Assembly (NCBI GenBank): GCA_936432065.2
Contig: OW386285.2
Span: forward strand, 42,525,920-42,589,919
Source of the DNA: Rutpela maculata
Lineage: Eukaryota; Arthropoda; Insecta; Coleoptera; Cerambycidae
Direction: 5' to 3'
Length of the DNA stretch: 64,000 bases
The notes beneath the pieces were generated by a model. The model was not told the DNA's origin. It was given only the letters and a program-made list of their open reading frames with translations, and did no database searches. A program made the translations under genes and the position numbers. This document shows, one piece after another, positions 1-12,440 of this stretch. The first letter of the stretch is position 1, and each line of letters begins with the position of its first letter.

Positions 1-233
1 GCAGAATAATGTCGAGTAATTAGTTCTAAAGTTATTATAAACAAAGTTGTAAAAAGTACATTTTTATAATATTTTTGCAGATAATAATTTTTTCTGAAAA
101 TTCATTATCTAGTCACTTAATTTAACATGTATAAAATATTGAAAATATATTGAAATCATAATCTTGCCTCAAAATATATGGCCCCCTCACTCACAAGATC
201 ACTTCAGATTTCCAGTGGATAAAGTCAGTAAAC
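1..233. other. AT-rich flank, nothing recognised
   Basis: No coding, RNA or repeat signal is recognised. The only signal at the edge is the splice donor on the minus strand that closes the candidate exon at 238. Confidence 0.5.
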
Positions 234-237
234 TTAC

Positions 238-485
238 CTGTGGTGTGTTACAATTAGTGCTAAATTGCAAAGGAATGCAAATACATGGACGGCCATTTGA
301 ACTGTAATTTCGTTGACCCTTAACATCAAAATCATGTACTCTATTATAATAACTGTAGGAAGACTTTTGAAGACAATTTTGCGCTCTACGAAATTATTTT
401 TAAAACTTCTGTCGCATATTGCATAATTTCCCAGATATTTAACTAGATAGGCCGTTGGAATTAATAAAAAAAAGGTGATTTTCAA
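238..485 (-). CDS. Candidate exon of a membrane protein (orphan)
   Basis: An open minus-strand frame of about 80 residues ends exactly at a consensus donor (CACAG followed by GTAAGT, GT at 237-236). The peptide has two hydrophobic stretches, one near its start (TFFLLIPTAYLV) and one in its second half (MAVHVFAFLCNLALIV), separated by charged residues, as in multi-pass membrane proteins; a chemoreceptor is possible but nothing diagnostic is visible. No acceptor with a good polypyrimidine tract is seen on the 5' side, where the frame runs directly into the terminus of the inverted-repeat element at 486. Either the exon was interrupted by that element or the frame is chance. It is downstream of the muscle gene and on the same strand. 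Confidence 0.25.
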
Positions 486-2066
486 GAAGTTTTATCTCCA
501 AAAGATTTTATGGCATAGAATGCATCTTTTAGGTATATATACTTGAAAAATCATAGTCCATACGCACAGAATTACGGGGAAAGTACCTAAAAATGCATAA
601 TTATGCAAAAAGTGCATTTTTTGCAGTTTTTGTGCATTTTTCAAGGGTTTTTCAAAGATATTCATTTAAGATTCATAAAAATTAGAGAAAAATGGTTTGT
701 TTTAGTATTAAATAAGCCTTAAGTAACATATTGGGTCATTTAAGACATTTTATGGGCCGATTGTAGCCATTAAACTCATCCTAAAGTGCATAATTTGCAT
801 CCGTTTAAAAAAAAATTTAATAATTGCTCTAAAATTAATAAAATATCATCCAAATTTTATACTCGGAGGTTTTCGAGGTCACTAATTACGAATTTGAAGA
901 GAAAATCGGAAAATTCAAAATGGCTGACTGATAATGGCGCGAAATTCAATTTTAAAAGTACATTTTTTTCCTTTTTTTTTACATAAAATATATACAAAGC
1001 AAATAAAAAAATGAAAATTCATTTTTTTATCTTCTGTTAACTAAATTTTCAATTTTTATTTTTTTTTTTTGCATGTTTCCCTCCACCCCTCCTATATCTT
1101 ATTTTTTAACGTGTTGGCATTGAATATGAAAATTAATAAAAAGAAAAGTGCATAAATTTTTTTTTTGTTTAATTATTTTTTAATTAATAGCTTATATTAT
1201 TTTGAAATTCGCGCTATATTTTTAAGTTACCATAAAAAAGTAGACGCGCTACTTTTGAGCAAGTTATGTATATACACGCAGTCATCTTCTTTTTTACCGT
1301 TATACTTGTGGTAGTATATACGCCGGTTATTTTTTCTTGTTGAAGAAAATATGTGCCGATTTATAAATTTTAAAACTGAATTGTTATAGAATTAATTAAA
1401 AAAAAAAAAAATTTGTTATGCACTTTTCTTTTTACCAATTTTCATATTCAATGCCAACGCGTTAAAAAATAAGATATAGGAGGGGGAGAGGGGAAAATGC
1501 AAAAAAAATAAAAATTGAAAATTTAGTTAAAAAAAGACGTAAATTCATTTTTTTATTTGCTTTGTATACATTTTATGTGAAAAAAAAAGGAAAAAATGTA
1601 CTTTTAAAATTGAATTTCGCGCCATTATCAGTCAGCCATTTTGAATTTTCCGATTTTCTCTTCAAATTCGTAATTGACCTCGAAATCCCCCGAGTATAAA
1701 ATTTGGACGATATTTTATTAATTTTAGAGCAATTATTAATTTTTTTTTTAAACGGATGCAAATTATGCACTTTAGGATGCGTTTAATGGCTACAATCGGC
1801 CCATAAAGGGTCTTAAATGACCCAATATGTTACTTAAGGCTTGTATAATACTAAAACAAACCACTCAAATTTTTATGAATCTTAAATGAATATCTTTGAA
1901 AAACTCTTGAAAAATGTACAAAAACAGCAAAAAATGCACTTTTTTGCATAATTATGCATTTTTAGGTACTTTCCCCGTAATTCTGTGCGTACGGACTATG
2001 ATTTTTCAAGTTTTTATACCTAAAAGATGCATTCTGTGCAATAAAATCTTTTGGAGATAAAACTTC
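486..2066. repeat. Palindromic foldback element, arms about 700 bp
   Basis: The sequence from 486 (GAAGTTTTATCTCC) inward reappears reverse-complemented ending at 2066. Arms run to roughly 1190 and from roughly 1385, leaving about 200 bp of unique spacer. Arm identity is high, with scattered substitutions and small indels. Each arm contains the same open frame of about 65 residues in mirror orientation (786-986 plus, 1573-1770 minus), which is a consequence of the palindrome and not evidence of a gene. No transposase and no clear target-site duplication are visible, so it is classed as a non-autonomous foldback/MITE-like element. It ends about 215 bp beyond the stop codon of the muscle gene. 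Confidence 0.85.
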
Positions 2067-2147
2067 GGCCTAAGAAATCATAAAATAATTTGGGACCATT
2101 TTTAGCACTATTACATCTGTTGATTATTTCCCACAACAAGCATCGTA

Positions 2148-2153
2148 TTTATT
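2148..2153 (-). promoter_or_regulatory. Candidate poly(A) signal of the muscle gene
   Basis: AATAAA on the minus strand about 130 bp beyond the stop codon at 2282-2284. It is the closest canonical hexamer I see before the foldback element begins at 2066. Confidence 0.4.
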
Positions 2154-2281
2154 TTCTGCCATTTAGTGGCGCCTTATTTATCGACTCTCATCAATTCTTT
2201 AATTAATTGGGTAACTATAAAGCACCCATTGATTGGGCCAAGAAATACAAGGATAAAATAACAAGTATGAATTAACAAAAA

Positions 2282-4677
2282 TTATTTTTTCTTTCTATTC
2301 AGTCTACGTAATATCCACTTTGGAATTCTTTTAGCAATTGCAGCTTGCAACTGTCTATAAACCATTATTAACAAAACAGGTATGGCCAATAACTCGTTCT
2401 TAAATAAATACAACCAACAAGCAACTGCAAACATGGCCAGATCTGTGACATAGTCAACCGCACTACGTACTTTAATTTCAGCATTCGCCATCAATTCTTC
2501 CTGTTTCTGTGTTCTTTCGGAAGGAGTTGGAGTTCTGGAGTAAGGATCGCTATCAAAAGACTCCAAACCTACGGATGTTTGGGTCATGATCTCACGAAGC
2601 ATTGGTCTTTGCAAAAGAGGTGAAGCAGCAGTAGATCTGAAGCTTGACTGTGTTGCTGCCTCCCTTCTTAATGGCGATGGCGATGTTTTTCTAGTATTCT
2701 CTCTTCGCATTGGTGACGCTGATGTTTTTCTAGAATGTCCGCTTCGCATTGGCGATGGCGACGTTTTTCTTCGTGTTTCCTTCCGCATCGGTGAAGGTGA
2801 TGTTTTTCTCCTAGATTTTTCCGCCGTAGATTTCAAATTGCTCCAGTTCTCTGATCGAACTGGAGACTTGTATAATTTTGATTTACTTGGTGATCTTCTG
2901 GGTGATATGTTATCTCTACTGCCGAATTGTTTTGGAGGCGGTGATTTCGATAGAGTACGCTCCCGTCTTCTTAGTGGTGACACTCTTTGAATTTTTGACC
3001 CAGTTTCCTTATTTCTTTTTAAACTATCTCTTTTGGGTGTATCATCAAGATCATCTGTGATGCTGCTCTTTCTGTATAAACTGTTACGCCGACTTTCATC
3101 ATCCTTATTTCCTTCTAATGGAGAAACCTTTTGCACCTTTGAATTATACTCTTGACTAGTGTTCAAACTGTCTCTTCTAGGCGCACTGTCATAATGATCT
3201 GTGAAACTACTTTTTCTATAGTTACTGATCTGATTATTTAGCTCCTCCGCACTTTCTCTTTGTTGTTGATTTTCAAAGTTGTTAGATATTTTATTAATTC
3301 CATTGTTAGCCTCCAGATCGATTTGCGGGGTTTCAATATTTTCAGCCACTCTCTTTAGGGAGTCTCTATCTAAATGCATCTTTGTTTGACTTTTCCTTCT
3401 TCTGCCATAATTTTTCACAATATCACCGTAATGATCTATCACTACTTTGGCCTCTTCTGCATCTTTCTTTTTCTCCAAGAGTGTTTCTGGTATGACAATA
3501 CTAGCTGCAGTTATTCCGGATATGTGTGCTACAGCAGAAATACTATGACCTGGTGCAACAGTAGATGATTTTTCTGGAATAACCAGGTCTTTTGGTATAT
3601 CGACTTGCTTGGATAGCAATTCTTTCTGAGGTAAGAGAGAAAATGATCGCGGTCTAGACTTCTCTGGTATCTTCGGTTGAAACTTATTCTTTACAAGTTG
3701 GATATCTATTTCCCCATCAACTAATGATTGCGATCGTTCCCTCTGTGAGATATTTTGAGGCATAGGTGAATGGGAACGTGTTTTGACGGGAATTGAAGGA
3801 GAAATAGGTGGAGAATACGTTTCTCGTTTTAAGTTTCCTTCATACTCAGTTTTCTTTAATATCGGTTTTGGAACGAAATTTGGATCAGGAGGTTCTTTGC
3901 GTTTGGTCAAAATTTCAAACGGTTCACTACTTACTGAACCTGGGTGGTAAGTGTCATTTTCTTCGTCATCATCGTAAGACATTCTGCTATGCAATTTTTC
4001 TCTAATTTCTGTATAGTCTTCTGGTCTGGCTGTTCTTTCGTCATCTGATATCTCCGAATCTTCCTCTGTACTAGACTCGTAGTCATCGGCCCATTTTTCT
4101 TCATCTACGACAGATATTTTTCTCTTTTCAAAACTTGACTGGCCTTGTATGTTCATACGTTTGCGTACATTCTCAAATGCCTCTTCTTCCTTTTCCTCTG
4201 ACTCAGATCTCTGACGATTCATCATTAGTTCTCGCTTTATATCAGTAGGTGTGGGGAACTTGTGAAGTTTACTATCTAGTACGTCACTCTTCATTTCAGT
4301 GTTGCTTCTTAAGCTGTGTCGCCGTTGTGTCGATAAGGCTTGTTGGTGGGTGATTCCACCCGCTGACATTCTTCTCCTGAAAGAGTGCTGTCTTTCAAGG
4401 CCAACTATGTCTTGGTCATCCTTCGAATTGATTAATATTCTTGGTATATCGACACTATGTTTTCTGTTTTCGTTAGCTTTTCTTCGTTTTTCTATTTCAA
4501 CCTCCTCTGCTTCTGCTGCTTGGTAAAATCTCATCATGGCTCGCTCATGTAACAGTTCCGTAGAGCTAGCAGAATTCCTCAAATTGTAGAACATTGGTGG
4601 TTCTGCGCCTAACTCTGGGGCAGACAGGGACATTGGAGGTGGCACAGAATTTTCGTCAAATTCAAAATCCGAATTAC
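2282..4677 (-). CDS. Terminal exon of titin-like muscle protein (disordered tail, C-terminal hydrophobic hairpin)
   Basis: A single open frame of about 798 codons begins at a consensus acceptor (TTTTCATAG, AG at 4679-4678) and ends with TAA at 2284-2282. The phase (1 nt carried over) matches the donor of the exon at 7016, joining Lys-Gly in frame. The exon encodes a charged, Ser/Arg/Glu-rich, probably disordered region with no Ig or FnIII fold. Near the C-terminus four units of about 12-14 residues repeat around RRKTSPSPMR (plus coordinates about 2650-2820), which look like basophilic or proline-directed kinase sites. The last about 60 residues hold two hydrophobic stretches (DLAMFAVACWLYLF and ELLAIPVLLIMVY) separated by a short loop, then a basic tail ending RRLNRKKK, suggesting membrane anchoring. 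I do not recognise a named orthologue; the closest idea is an Ig/FnIII sarcomere protein of the titin/obscurin class. Confidence 0.85.
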
Positions 4678-7015
4678 CTATGAAAACATACATATTTAAA
4701 AATTTATTAATGTAAGATAAGGCATACATCAAATTAGTTCAAGAAAAAAGCGAAAAATAATTTATTTTATCAACAACTGTTTTATGTATTTTCTTTGTAA
4801 AATATTAAACGACGCCGTCAATAAAAAATGTCTAAAGATTCAAAATTTAAACTAAAATTTAAAAAAAATCCATTCTGCACAATTAAAATTAGTTTAAAAA
4901 ATAATCTCATAAGGAGTAGTATTTTTAAATCACATCTCTATGCTGTTGTATAATTCATATTTGTAATGAGGTTGCCAGCATCGACTAATCATTCACCATT
5001 GTTACAAAAAAAAAAAAAAAATCAAAAAATGTTTTTTGATAAGAGATTAAATATTTCTCCACAATCATATCTTGCCAATATTTCGATACTGGAGTACTTT
5101 GAATACTTTATTAATATTTAAATATTTGTTAAATTCTTTGGAAGCAAATTTTAGAAATTTAACACTTTTATTTTTGTAAATATTTTTAACCCGTTTATTT
5201 TATTGGTACCTACAATAACTAGAGGTTTTAATTTAAAAAATTTGCCATACGTATGTTTTTGTTATATAATTTCATGCATTATATAGACGTATGTATATTG
5301 TGCGTGTGGCTTGATAATTTATAGAAGGTGGTTGTCACTTGTTAGGGGATGGCACTCGAAAAAATACATTGAAACTGAAAGGGAAGCGAATTTTGAAAGC
5401 AAAAGAAAAAGAAGTGGCTTTCGACTTGAAAATTGTGATTTTAGCTTAAAGAAACTATTTTCGCTGAGTAACTCGAAAAGTATCACATGTATAGAAAAAA
5501 TGGACCCATATATTAAGCACGAGTTTTATTTTTTTCTAATTTTTATACAGTAAATGATTGGCACTTACATAAAAAAAATACCAACATCTATAAAAGAACT
5601 ATTAATTATGTTTTCATTTCAAATTATTGTTTGCCTGTTTCTGTAGTATAAAAAACAAAGAAGTTATAACGGAAATAATGTGTCTTCGCATGTTTTTAAT
5701 AAAAACTTCGCCAGCTTGTCACTGTAGTTAGCAACTAATTAAAAAAATTTCAAATACTGTTCTGTTTTGTTTGTTAATATGTAGCATGATCTAGATGCTC
5801 AATTTTAATTCCCTGTTTACAGCACTTGCATTGTTGCTTTAGAAATATTTGTACTAAACCATAAGGTGTTTGAAAAGACGTTAAATTGTGTTTTTGCAAA
5901 TATCTCAATAAAAATTAGCTTTAGTGAAAAAATACTAGAGAGCAAAAATAAAGCTTATAAATTGAGGATAAAGATGATTTATTTTCTTTATGTAAGATTA
6001 ATAGTTTTGGAGATATGAAATTTTAAAGATCGCGTCCGCACGTTTATAAGACGAAGCTTTTAGTTTAAATGTTGAATATTTTTGAATCTATGTTTCTTGC
6101 GTTAATAACGTTAAAGACCAATATTAATTAAAATTAAACTTTCAAATGGGCTTTGTTTGGTTTCATAGCATACAGAACAAATATGATATAATCGAAACAG
6201 TGTGCATATTTACATTTTTTTAATAAAAATTTCATTTTGTTTGTGTAATTATCTAGAAATTAAAAGAAAATTTCAAATACTGTTTTTTGTTAGCATATAA
6301 CATTACCTTTGCACATTTGAAGCACTTGCTTTAGAAAAAAATTACATCGGCCATATCGGAGCAGCCATTTTAAATTTCTTCTTAATTTCAGTTTCGAAAC
6401 GATTCCAATATACTAGGTTTCAAAAACAAGTCAGCAATATTTTGATACACAATAAGTTTTTCGATTTAGGAATCCTTCTACCTAGAGGGTAGAAGCAAGT
6501 ATCGGGGCCATATAAAAACTGAAGATGATACCTTTTTGTACAAAAATGACTCATGAAAAAATATTGTATATAATTTTGCATATTTTTTTCTCTATAGGTA
6601 TTTTAATATAACGTATTTGTATTATTTACGATATTTTTATATATCTATATTTTTTTTAGTTCCTATAGAACATAAATAAATGAACCGAACAAGCTAACCG
6701 CAAAATTGGGAATGCTTGGTCTAGCTTTCCTATTATTTAAATAGAAATAGATAAGTATACGCGTTGTTGTCAGATATAAAAATGCATATGACGTTTACAT
6801 GTACCTTAAAAATAATGAATCACTTCAATTTTCACAAAGAAAAATCGCAATATATAGTATTAATAGTTTTAAAAATGCTTTCTCCATTACAAGAGACCTC
6901 ATGTCTTTCGAATTCGGCTGAACCTCGTCTTGTTTAGCTAAAGTTTTACGTTGCACGATTGCTTAATAATCTTTATTTTAGAAAAAATCAAAATAATGAG
7001 TAGACCCATACATAC
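4678..7015 (-). other. Intron of the muscle gene (2,338 bp)
   Basis: Bounded on the minus strand by donor AAAAG|GTATGT (GT at 7015-7014) and acceptor TTTTCATAG (4679-4678). Exon phases agree (1/1). It holds an old copy of the repeat family that recurs at 45.1-47.1 kb; the remainder (4680-5290, 6500-7010) is plain AT-rich sequence. Confidence 0.8.
5290..6500. repeat. Old diverged copy of the 45-47 kb foldback family
   Basis: Shares with 45.1-47.1 kb the order of short conserved blocks: a GGCTTGATAATTTATAG-like block with GGGGATGGCACT, a GATTTTAGCTTAAA block, a TTCTGTAG.ATAAAAAACAAAGAAG block, and two GCACTTGC...TTTAGAAA blocks spaced about 495 bp (near 5823 and 6318). It is much more diverged than the two arms of the 45-47 kb copy are from each other, so it is an older insertion. 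No intact terminal inverted repeat is visible. Confidence 0.55.
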
Positions 7016-8815
7016 CTTTTTCGTTTTCGTCCGGATAAAGTACTAACATAAATTCTGAACTTCCAGTGAAATTATCATGATTCTCTCTTGGAGATTTGGT
7101 TCTCTGTATATCCGGACTGGGTGATCTGGTTTGCTCCACAGGACTAGCAGGTGGTTCGATTTTTACAGTATAAACTTTGTGGTCGGTTTCTTTGTCCGCC
7201 GCAGGGCTAGGAGTTCTTGACTTTTCTGAACTACTGGAATAATAGTTATTGATGTAACTGGGTACCAAATCCATTTCCTTTTTAATTTTAATCTCTGGAC
7301 TGCCATAGGCTAACTCTCGAGCCATAGATGATCTGTCAGATGATTCAAAGATTTTTTTATTTATTTCTGTGTCGATTTCTTTCCTGCTAGACGGTGGTGT
7401 CAATTCAGGAGTTTTAGGAGGGCTCTTTACTTTAGTTCTTTCAGGTCGCTTTGGTATACCAGCATTTTGTATGCTAGAATTCATGTTTGATTCCTTGTAA
7501 TTCTCTTCAACTCTGGACGAGGACTGAGAACGGGGCTTATTCTTTCTTCTTGTCACTAGAGGCGTCCCTGCTTCCTGTACAATATCCTTTGGCTGACTTC
7601 GACCTCTAGTTTGGGGTTGTAAAATTCCCCTCTTTGGATCTGGTATAAAGACGACTTCAGTTTCATCACTGGGATCGCTTACTCCGTACGGACTTTCAGC
7701 TTTGACCCTAAATTTATATTCACTACCTTCTATTAAATCTCCGAGCATAGTTGTAAGTTGCCTACTGGTTGCAGCCTTTAACCAAACGTTCCAACCCAGT
7801 CGGTAGTACTCTACTATGTAGTTACCAATTTTGCATCCGCCGTCATCTTGTGGTGAGTTCCAAGATAAAGTCACAGATCTACCGAGTGCCATGACAACGC
7901 GAGCTTTACCTGGAGGAGATGGTTTATCTGTAACTGTAACCAAGAATGATTGAATATCTTCGCCTAGTTTATTAACAGCTTTTACTTGATATTCTCCTCT
8001 GTCATTTCTTTGAGCTTCGTTTACTTTCAATACTGACGATTTATTGATATACTCGACTTCATATCGGTCGTTATTTTTTATAGATTCTCCGTTGTGGCTC
8101 CAAAACACCAGCGGAGTCGGACGTCCGGCAACTGACACTTTCAATCGTATCAGTTCGCCTATTTCGAATAATAAACCATCCTCATACTGCCTGGGAAGTC
8201 TTATGCTAGGAGGGGCTTCTACTGTTAGTATGGATTTTGTGGAAACATGACCAGCGCGATTGGTTGCAGTACATTTTATTTCTCCTTCATCCGATAAGGC
8301 GGTTTGATGTATTGTCAAAACGCTCCGATCACTTTCCGTTAATATTCTTATTCTCCTACTGCTGAATATTTCGAATCCATCCTTAAACCAACATACCTTG
8401 GGGGCAGGTTGGCCAAGAAAGTGAACAACAAATTCAGCTTTATCGTTTTCTAAAGCGACGGTATCTTGAAGCTCTTGGGTAAAGCGTGGGGCGGTTATAG
8501 CAGATCTTTGTAAAGTGACTGTTATGGGTTCGGAAAGTTCACTGGGGTCGGATATGCCTACTGCATTTTCAGCGCTTATTCTGAATTGGTATCGCCAACC
8601 TGGTTCTAGTCCGCTTATCGTAATTTCTGGAACTTGGACCAGTACCGGGGTGGCACGAACCCAATGAGGTGACCCCGTTCGACGGTGCTCGACGAGGTAA
8701 CCCGATATTGGCGATCCCCCATCGTTGCTGGGCTTTGTCCAACGGATGGTTACCAAATCTGGTGTGACTTCAGTTTCAGAGATTAACTGAGGCTTTCCAG
8801 GTGGTGAAGGTCGTG
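7016..8815 (-). CDS. Internal exon of titin-like muscle protein: FnIII-Ig-Ig-FnIII plus linker
   Basis: An 1,800 bp exon flanked by acceptor TTTTACAG (AG at 8817-8816) and donor AAAAG|GTATGT. Both ends are phase 1, typical of exons shuffling Ig/FnIII modules. Domains by exon residue: FnIII about 1-100 (PSPPGKPQL start, IRWTKPSNDGGSPI, YQFRISAENAVG), Ig about 108-198 (VCWFKDG, SVLTIHQTALSDEGEIKC), Ig about 200-292 (VFWSHNG, DRGEYQVKAVNKLG), FnIII about 293-392 (KPSPPGKARV, LSWNSPQDDGG, YKFRVKAESPYG), then about 200 Ser/Pro/Lys-rich residues. The first Ig lacks the B-strand cysteine and the second lacks both, as is common in intracellular titin-type domains. Such proteins act in sarcomere scaffolding. 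No kinase domain is in the window. Upstream exons are not found up to 64 kb, so the gene start lies elsewhere or in unrecognised small exons. Confidence 0.9.
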
Positions 8816-11800
8816 CTGTAAAATTAAATTTATAGTTTTAGTCACTGGTATTGATAACAGTATAATTAGGTAAGAAAGAGACTATATTTTTATTTTTTGT
8901 ACATTTTAGAGCTAGAGTATATTATTAGTGGAATTAATAAATATTATCAGATATTATTATAGAAATAGTAAAAGAAGGATAGATATTTTAATTTTGCATG
9001 GGCAATTTTTTTTAATTCTCGTTATTTGATCTATCTAGAGATTAGCAATAAAGCAATAAAACCTATAGAGCAATGAAGCTCAGTTTATCCCCTTTCAGCA
9101 CTTCCAAATATTCTAATATTTTTATTGGTATTTTTCACGAATTCTTTCAGTCTTTTATTCACTTTCGATGGTCAAGTACTTTTTCAAACTTTACGTAAAT
9201 ACTGTAAGACTAGTTTGCTATTTAAATTAGAAGAATTATTAAGAAGACCTCGTTAGACATTTGTATATACTAGTTCAGATAAAACTATATGAATATATTA
9301 GAATATATATATTTAGAAGCTTTAAAATTTAAAATTAATGAAAATATAATAAAGGATTATACGAATTTTTAAACTCCACGTTTCTACAAATCAAGGATCA
9401 TTTGCCACATTTCATCGCTATATTATGTAACCCTTCTTTCTTCAAATTTACTTTTTTTTTTAATTGTGAGGGCCTATAGGAATTGAAAATATTCCGGTCA
9501 CATAATTACTGATCCTAAAGTGACGTTCTTTCTTTCAATGCTGTCATGTATATTTAAGAACTATGCAATTTAATTTTAAAATTTTTGGATTTTTTTTATG
9601 TAGCGAAACCAAATCTTCGTTTATTCTGCTAATGGAAAACTGTAAATAATATACCTAATTTTTGGATGACATTTTCGAATAAAATAGTTATAACGAAATT
9701 ATTTGCAATGTCACCATAGTTGCCAACTTCCAGACAATATTTTTCATTACTGACTATATTGAAGGTTGCCAAGCGACACATAAAACAGAGCGATGCTGAC
9801 TTAATGAACTTTTATAAGACTTATAACATCCCCTCCAAATTCAATGCCAATAGGACTTGTTACACGCGTTGATCACGTATATTTATAATTATCCCCCTAT
9901 TATGGATTTAGTATAGACAAATATGGCAATTCGACAACCTCGCAAATGGAAGACCGACAAAGCTAGTACTTAATAGTTTAGTGTTGTGTATGATAAGTGG
10001 TAATGTAGAAGAACACACTACCAGGCATCAAATTGACGTGACACCAATTTATATTTAGAAGCGTTCTGCCCCGTTCTTCCACTCCCAAGCGGGTTCGAGA
10101 TAAGATATGCTTCGATAGACGAGTAATGGGTCAAGGCTGCACTACCTCAGATCATTAACGACGCTGTCTTAAGACGTGATTTCAATTATTCTCTGACAAT
10201 AAGGGCTTTTACGTTTTTGGATTATTGCGATTTTTGCATAAAAAAATCCCTATCGAAGATTTCTCCCCACGGGATTGCAATTCGACGTGATTTGTATATA
10301 TTTACCTACTAATAATGGTCTCTGCACTTAAAGATTTCTGGAGAAATCGGATAAAAGATCCCTATCAAGTTCCCGTAAGGCGATCAGAACACTGAGTATC
10401 AAACTTAGGGAATCATGAGATCCCGATTAACTCATTTGTTTAGGTCTTCCAAACGAAAACTCCAGGGATTAAGACTAGCAGCAAGTCCTTACATAAATAA
10501 AATGCAATTAGTTCAAAGAATACCATTTATTTAATACGTGCAAAATAATACAGTATTATGTGAAAGAATCACGCCTCCCCAACTAAGGCAAATGACTTTT
10601 TAACCATACAAGTGGGAGCGTACGCTAACAATCGATTTGGTAGAAAAGATTCATTTAACTTCCTTAGAATTTAATGAAAGCCTTTTAAAAAGAATTTAAA
10701 AATTTTGTATTTTTGGTAATTATGGCTGACTGAAAATAATATAAAAATATTTTACTTCAAAAATTTTGGATCGCTCATGAATAGCTTAAAGGTCCCAGAT
10801 CATGATTTTATCATTCACGGGACGGAGTTCGACCAATACATGAGTTTACTAACTTTCGGCCAGTCTTACGACCTACTTGTCCCTATGCAGGTTCAATATA
10901 GGAAAAATGACAGCGACTCGCCTCCGAACGACTTTTGGGCAAAATGGAATTTTGAGTCCTTTGTGCACAAGGCTGTTTTCTCTATAATTTATTATCTGGA
11001 AAGCCCTGCTATTGGCTTTCCTACCATCGCTTTGTATTGACCACCCAACGCACTCGACCAAATTACGAGTCTCTGGGTGAATCCAAACTTGTTTTAAGCG
11101 AGAAACCGGCATTGTGCATTTTCATTGATTTTTTGCCAATTTTTGCTTATAGGCGCTGCGCCGCTTTTGTCAAATTCGTCGGTTTCACCTTTTTGATACA
11201 TTGCCTTGCTAAGATTTTATAGTCAGTCTTTAGAACAGGGTATATAATGATTGTACTTCCATGGTCAATGTCTTCGGCGGAGGAATTAAAGTTGAAAATA
11301 TTTTGAATATTTTCAAAGTACTTTTTTGGCGTACTTTTTAAAAAGTATGTGATTCTTTTTTACATAACCACCGTATATTTTCACTCTTATATCCTGGACC
11401 AAAATATATTTTCCTAAGTAAAAATTCGCTGTTTCTTCAAATTTTTACCCGGTTGTGCCTAATGTCTTATCGAACTCATAACGGTCCTTTTGGACTAGTC
11501 TGTGGCTCTGAAGTCTCTCAGACTCTTGAAAATGACCTTAAATAAAAATTTTGCATAAGTCGAACTTTTATTTTGGCTTCGACTTAGGTCAATTCTGGAA
11601 GGACAACAGTAACATAGTTTTTATTTTTAAAGTAAAGTTTAGAGTAAAATTCTGATATATGGACAGAAATTAAAATGACCTAAATATTTCTATTTCTGAG
11701 ACAACAAAATTGATAAGTTGGGATCTATGCATACTGTGGTAACTAAATTTTTGATATTGTTTACCTTTATAATGAAATTATTTATAATAATACTATTACC

Positions 11801-12147
11801 ACTATACTTATATAATCTATAACACTATTGTGAGTAAATTTTTTACCTAATTATGTTAATATTACTTTCACTGCAAAATTTCGAAATTCTTGAAAGACAA
11901 CATCAAAATTATTATTTATAAAGAGAAAACAAAATGTTAGTTTTTTATGTAGGTATGCATGTTAGTTTCTACTGAATAATAATAATTACATTTCATATAC
12001 ACTGTCCCAGGAAAAAACTAATATTATCTTTCTTGACTATCTTTTTTTCTCACTCATATGAATCAATCTGTAATGACTGTTGTATCAATTAACAACCTCA
12101 CTATTGGAGAATCGTGATTAATAAGTTCGAATAATATTGTTGCATAA
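8816..12147. other. Intron/intergenic DNA, nothing firm
   Basis: About 3.3 kb upstream of the FnIII/Ig exon with no recognisable exon. A slightly GC-richer stretch at 10,770-11,240 has short open frames on both strands and a weak LINE-like motif (DYKILA on the minus strand near 11,200), too little to call. Confidence 0.4.
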
Positions 12148-12149
12148 TC

Positions 12150-12440
12150 AGCCACGTATAAAATTAATTCTCTTGTTATCAGTAGTCCTAATTCTTATAC
12201 CAGATGAATTTAGAATTCTATAAGAATAATATTTGTAATTTAGAGAAATTTTTAGGATGAAATATTTTGAGATTCTAGTGCCAATGATTTTTTGAACCAC
12301 TAGGATCAACGTTAAATTGTTTCTTTTGGATTTGTCAAGGCGAATCCCTAAATCCCTCACACTATCATTACTGTTTACGGGTAAATAAGTATTCTTCGAT
12401 TTGGGTAATGGTAGAATGTCCGCAAAAGGAAAAGACAATT
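12150..12440 (-). pseudogene. LINE reverse-transcriptase fragment (decayed)
   Basis: The minus-strand peptide contains YLPVNSNDSVRDLGIRLDKS, then VVQKIIG. This matches the region after the catalytic YADD box in Jockey/CR1-type reverse transcriptases (pattern V.DLGV.LD followed by a hydrophobic VV.KA..). The rest of the element is not recognisable on either side. An old 5'- and 3'-truncated LINE is the best reading; chance similarity cannot be excluded. Confidence 0.4.

Noticed and set aside
786..1770. Two near-identical 65-residue ORFs on opposite strands
   Set aside because: They are the same sequence in the two arms of the palindrome at 486-2066; AT-rich and without a recognisable domain.
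10770..11240. Overlapping ORFs and a DYKILA motif suggesting an L1-like reverse transcriptase
   Set aside because: Only a few residues match and no other RT motif is readable nearby.
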